DNA of 38,561 bases from an uncultured Acetobacteraceae bacterium (GTDB taxonomy: Bacteria; Pseudomonadota; Alphaproteobacteria; Acetobacterales; Acetobacteraceae), in assembly GCA_937873205.1 (NCBI GenBank), contig CALMVO010000134.1:1-38561 (forward strand), in the 5' to 3' direction. The translations under genes were made by a program, and so were the position numbers. The notes under the pieces are model-generated. The model was not told where the DNA came from. It made no database searches and saw only the letters and a list, made by a program, of their open reading frames with translations. Below, piece after piece: positions 35,593 to 38,561 of this stretch (the first letter of the stretch is position 1; each line of letters begins with the position of its first letter).

Positions 35593-36399
35593 TCATCGCG
35601 CGTCGAGGATCTCGACCGCGTCGCCGGCGGCGAGGCGGCCTGGCGCCTCGGGGATCAGGTTGGCACCGAACACGATCCCGGACTCGTGGCGGTTCAGCCG
35701 GCCCAGCGTCCGCAGCGGCTCGCCCGGCTCCGGCGTGTCGCCGGTCGACTGGTCGCGGGTGACGACCACGCAGCGCGTGCAGGGCTTGGGCGCCCGGAAT
35801 ACCATCCCGCCGATGCGGACCCGGCGCCAGCGATCCTCCGACCAGGCCGGCAGGCCGGACAGCACGAGGTTGGGTCGGAACCGCGCCATCGGCACCGGCC
35901 GGGCCAGCTGGTCATTCAGCGCCGCCAGCGAGCCGAGGCTGGCGGCGAGCAGCGGGTAGCCGTCGGAGAAGCCGACATGGTCGCCGGGCCGGGCGAACGC
36001 CGGATCGACCGGCCGCGCGCGCTCGTCGTCCATGTAGACCAGGTGGCACCGCCGCCCCAACGCCTCGGACAGGTACCCGTCGGCCTCGGCGTCGGCGCAG
36101 GCGGCCGACAGCCGGTCGTTCCAGATCACGACGTCCCGGCGCGGTCCGCCCGGGCCGGGGCGTCGGACCGGGCAGTCGCGGCCGTCATGGCGCAGCAGCA
36201 GCCCATCCGCGGTCGGCAACGCGTCCAGCCGCGCCATCGCCGCGATCTCGCGCTGGGTGAGGTACCGGCCGTCCGGGTCGGTGACCAGCCATCTCCGGTC
36301 GCCGGCGATGCCGCAGCCGGCCACCTCCGCCGCCGGCAGTGCCAGTCCGCGCAGGCTCTTCACCGGATAGACGTGCAGGCTCTGCAGGTGCACGGTCAT
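35593..36399 (-). CDS. MOSC domain protein (YcbX/mARC-like)
   Basis: A molybdenum-cofactor sulfurase C-terminal (MOSC) family protein; YcbX/mARC members reduce N-hydroxylated substrates using an electron-transfer partner. ATG 36399 (MTVHLQSLHVYPVKSLRGLA) gives the standard N-terminus and 268 residues; AGGAGG lies upstream but at a long 12-base spacing. The N-terminal beta-barrel (CGIAGDRRWLVTDPDGRYLT) is followed by the MOSC domain (FRPNLVLSG, FRAPKPCTRCVVVTRDQSTG, LGRLNR, FGANLIPEAPG). The Cys pair near residues 206/209 includes the expected molybdenum ligand. No fused ferredoxin domain is present. Confidence 0.92.
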   Translation of the reverse strand: MTVHLQSLHVYPVKSLRGLALPAAEVAGCGIAGDRRWLVTDPDGRYLTQREIAAMARLDALPTADGLLLRHDGRDCPVRRPGPGGPRRDVVIWNDRLSAACADAEADGYLSEALGRRCHLVYMDDERARPVDPAFARPGDHVGFSDGYPLLAASLGSLAALNDQLARPVPMARFRPNLVLSGLPAWSEDRWRRVRIGGMVFRAPKPCTRCVVVTRDQSTGDTPEPGEPLRTLGRLNRHESGIVFGANLIPEAPGRLAAGDAVEILDAR

Positions 36400-36521
36400 G
36401 GCGGATTCAGACCTCCTGGCCGCCACGAGTACACGCCGACGTGCGGCGCCTGCAACCGGGATGCCGGCACTCCGGCCTGCCTCGGACGTTTGTGCGCAAC
36501 CCATCGACGAGGACAGCCGCC

Positions 36522-36767
36522 ATGACGTCATCCAAGCATCCGACCCATCCCCCGGCCGGCCCGGACGACCTGGGCGCTGACGTGCCGCGCCCGCCCGACG
36601 ACCTCGAGCGCAACCCGGGCATCGGCGCCTCCAAGGGCGCCTTCGCCGCCACCGGCGCCGATCCCGAGTCGGTCGAGGCCGACAACACCTCCGAGGGCGA
36701 CGTGATGAACGACGGCGCCGAGGGCGGCGGCGTGAACCCAGCCAAGGCCGGACGCACCAACAAGTAG
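36522..36767 (+). CDS. Small hydrophilic conserved protein
   Basis: An 81-residue protein from ATG 36522, with GAGGA at 8 bases. Composition is rich in Gly, Asp, Pro, Asn and Glu with no hydrophobic segment, so it is likely disordered. The stretch DLERNPGIGASKGAFAATG followed by ESVEADNTSEGDVMNDGAEG looks like short conserved hypotheticals I have seen in Acetobacteraceae and Methylobacterium relatives; function unknown. It is divergent from the MOSC gene and convergent with the FAD oxidoreductase 12 bp away. An antisense open frame of 118 codons over the same DNA is less credible because it lacks a ribosome-binding site and sensible composition. Confidence 0.6.
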   Translation: MTSSKHPTHPPAGPDDLGADVPRPPDDLERNPGIGASKGAFAATGADPESVEADNTSEGDVMNDGAEGGGVNPAKAGRTNK

Positions 36768-36779
36768 GGCCCGGCCGGC

Positions 36780-38216
36780 TCAGCCCTTCGGGTCGGGGAG
36801 GACCTTACCGGGATTGAGCAGGCCCTTCGGATCGAGCGCCCGCTTGATCCGGCGCATGGCGTCGAGTTCGGCGCCGCCGCGCCACCCGGGCATCATGTAG
36901 GGCTTCAGGCGGCCCACGCCGTGCTCGGCAGAGAAGCTGCCGTCCAGCCCGCGCACGATCTCGCCCACCGCGTCCATGATCTCGTGGTCGCGGGCAAGGA
37001 AGTCGGCCGGGTCGGCGCCCTCGGGCTGCACCAGGTTGAAGTGGATGTTGCCGTCGCCAAGATGGCCGAACGGCGCCACCCGGATGCCTGGCACCAGTCG
37101 CTCGCACGTCGCGGTGGCCCGCGCGATCAGCTCCGGCACATGCGAGACCGGCACCGAGACGTCGTTCTTGATGTTGGCGCCAGCGCGCTTCTGGGCTTCC
37201 GAATGCTCCTCGCGCAGCCGCCACAGCGCCAGCCGCTGCGTGCCGCTTCCGGCGATCACCGCGTCGGTGACCAGCCCGTCCTCCAGCGCCGGGCCCAGCA
37301 CCGCCTCCAGCTGGTCGCGCAGCGTGCCGTCGTCGCGCGCGGTGGCGAGCTCGACCAACACGTAGTGCGGCGCCGGCGCCGACAGCGGCAGCGTGGCGTC
37401 CGGGATCAGCCCGGTCACCAGCGCCATGCCGGTGCCGGACATGTATTCGAACGCTTGGATCGCCGACGGATCGGCGGCACGGCAGCGCTGGAACAGCGCC
37501 AGCGCCGCCTCTGGAGTCTCCACCGCGCACAGCGCCACCTCGACCTGGCGGGGGCGGGGGCTCAGCTGCAGTACCGCGGCGGTGATGATGCCGAGCGTGC
37601 CCTCGGAGCCGACCAGGAGCTGGCGCAGCGCGTAGCCGGTATTGTCCTTGCGCAGCCGGCGCAGGCCCTCGAACACGCCGCCGTCCGCCAGCACCGCCTC
37701 AAGCCCCAGCACCAGCTCGCGTGCGTTGCCGTAGCGCACCGTGTTGTTGCCGCCGGCGTTGGTGGCCAGCACGCCGCCCACCGTCGCCGAGCCCTCCGAG
37801 CTGATCGAGAGCGGAAGCAGGCAGCCGGCCTCGGCGGCGGCGTCCTGCGCCGCCTTCAGCGTGACGCCGGCCTCGACCGTCATCGTCATGTCGACGGGGT
37901 CGATGCCCCGGATGCGGTTCATCCGCGACAGGCTGACCACGAGCTCGCTGCCGTCCTCCGCCACCGCGGCGCCGCCGACTAGGCTGGTGTTGCCGCCCAT
38001 CGGCACCAGCCGCGCGCCCGCTTCGGCGCACAGCCGCACGCAGGCGGCGAGGCTCGCGGTGTCGGTAGGACGCAGCACCGCCGGCGTGCGGCCCGAATAG
38101 AGCCCGCGCCAATCGCTGCAGAACGGCTCGGTGTCGGTGCGCTCGGTAAGCAGGCCGGCGGGCCCGAGCAGGGCGGCCAGGGCGGAGAGAAGGGCAGGGA
38201 GGAGATCGGGGCTCAT
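36780..38216 (-). CDS. GlcD-like FAD-binding oxidoreductase (2-hydroxyacid dehydrogenase family)
   Basis: A 478-residue protein of the vanillyl-alcohol-oxidase flavoprotein superfamily (GlcD, D-lactate and D-2-hydroxyglutarate dehydrogenases). The FAD-binding PCMH domain spans about 35-215 (RLVPMGGNTSLVGGAAVAED, SISSEGSATVGGVLATNAGG, LLVGSEGTLGIITAAVLQL). The C-terminal oxidase domain has the active-site HLGDGNIHFNLV near residue 380 and FSAEHGVGRLKPYM near 430, ending DPKGLLNPGKVLPDPKG. No Fe-S domain is fused. Substrate is a D-2-hydroxyacid by family; which one is unclear. The gene for a coiled-coil membrane protein ends 4 bp upstream, so both may be cotranscribed. Confidence 0.92.
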   Translation of the reverse strand: MSPDLLPALLSALAALLGPAGLLTERTDTEPFCSDWRGLYSGRTPAVLRPTDTASLAACVRLCAEAGARLVPMGGNTSLVGGAAVAEDGSELVVSLSRMNRIRGIDPVDMTMTVEAGVTLKAAQDAAAEAGCLLPLSISSEGSATVGGVLATNAGGNNTVRYGNARELVLGLEAVLADGGVFEGLRRLRKDNTGYALRQLLVGSEGTLGIITAAVLQLSPRPRQVEVALCAVETPEAALALFQRCRAADPSAIQAFEYMSGTGMALVTGLIPDATLPLSAPAPHYVLVELATARDDGTLRDQLEAVLGPALEDGLVTDAVIAGSGTQRLALWRLREEHSEAQKRAGANIKNDVSVPVSHVPELIARATATCERLVPGIRVAPFGHLGDGNIHFNLVQPEGADPADFLARDHEIMDAVGEIVRGLDGSFSAEHGVGRLKPYMMPGWRGGAELDAMRRIKRALDPKGLLNPGKVLPDPKG

Positions 38217-38220
38217 GCCG

Positions 38221-38561
38221 CTACTGCAGCACCGACGCCCGGTCCTCGGCCACCGTGTGCGTGATCATCATGACGGCACTGGTGCCGGCCACCCCGATCA
38301 GCAGCGCGCAGAGCGCCGTGAGCGCCAGCATCACCCGCTTCGGCGCCAGGTTCCGGGTCGCCATCAGCGCCTGCTGCGCCTCGGCGCGGGCCTGGCGGGT
38401 GAGGTGCAGCTCCGAGCGCAATGCCTCGATGCGGGCGCTGGCGCCGCGCAGGTCGAGGTCGAGCTTGTTCACGTCGGCAGTGAGCTGCGAGATCCGGGTG
38501 CGCGCGGCTTGGATCTCGGTGGCGGCCGGGCTGCCGGCGCGGGGTGCCCGCGCCCGCGGGG
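38221..38561 (-). CDS. Partial coiled-coil protein with a C-terminal membrane helix
   Basis: The frame is open to the right edge with no stop, so the true N-terminus probably lies beyond the window; a GTG at 38472 would give 83 residues but would cut a helix in two. Visible residues read PAATEIQAARTRISQLTADV then NKLDLDLRGASARIEALRSE, a regular heptad-like coiled coil, followed by a transmembrane helix (VMLALTALCALLIGVAGTSA) and a short tail (HTVAEDRASVLQ). This is a membrane-anchored coiled-coil protein of unrecognised function. Confidence 0.6.
   Translation of the reverse strand, partial: PRARAPRAGSPAATEIQAARTRISQLTADVNKLDLDLRGASARIEALRSELHLTRQARAEAQQALMATRNLAPKRVMLALTALCALLIGVAGTSAVMMITHTVAEDRASVLQ

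Noticed and set aside
36407-36763. Antisense 118-codon frame over the small protein gene
   Set aside because: No ribosome-binding site, Arg/Pro/Ser-rich composition, and the plus-strand frame has a good start and a recognisable motif.

Overview
The window reads as an ordinary chromosomal stretch of a high-GC alphaproteobacterium, most likely Acetobacteraceae (Rhodospirillales). This rests on gene order (carA-carB-greA, yqeY-dnaG-rpoD, rpsF-rpsR-rplI, lptF-lptG-lptD-surA-rsmA) and on a family of short GC-rich palindromic repeats, typical in my experience of that group. It is an inference from pattern, not a search result. No tRNA, rRNA, CRISPR array, insertion sequence or prophage was seen. 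No gene-free stretch exceeds about 210 bases; the longest are 21027-21226 (rpsF leader) and 34905-35115 (between lptF and a broken acetyltransferase gene).

Layout. 1-2229, minus strand: start of an EnvC-like murein hydrolase activator, gpmI, and a small conserved protein. 2349-3688, plus strand: msrB, upp and dodecin. 3765-10166, minus strand: carA-carB-greA-ilvA, making carbamoyl phosphate and 2-oxobutanoate, with the transcript cleavage factor GreA. The dodecin stop codon lies in a 16-bp tandem repeat in the convergent junction before ilvA. CarA carries an N-terminal helix-turn-helix, and two matching near-palindromes 30 bp apart lie in the carA/yqeY divergent promoter region. 10289-16248, plus strand: yqeY, dnaG, rpoD (the macromolecular-synthesis cluster), then a GNAT acetyltransferase and a TonB-type protein. 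16326-21026: a tightly packed four-gene unit (FAD oxidoreductase, short-chain epimerase-like protein, TIM-barrel isomerase-like protein, 662-aa unrecognised protein) that looks like sugar or surface-glycan chemistry and is the least explained part of the window. 21227-24019: rpsF-rpsR-rplI with a structured leader, then cfa.

24080-34904, minus strand: the outer-membrane biogenesis cluster lptF-lptG-lptD-surA-rsmA followed by a large propeller-GGDEF-EAL sensor. pdxA, often found between surA and rsmA, is absent and the gap holds a palindromic repeat. 35116-38561: a GNAT gene with a -1 frameshift at a G run, a MOSC (YcbX/mARC-like) protein, a small hydrophilic protein, a GlcD-like FAD oxidoreductase, and a partial coiled-coil membrane protein cut by the window edge.

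The strongest candidates for new biology are the HTH-CarA fusion with its paired putative operators, the four-gene 16.3-21.0 kb cluster, and several candidate translational-control structures (gpmI ribosome-binding-site hairpin, rpsF leader, duplicated surA start).
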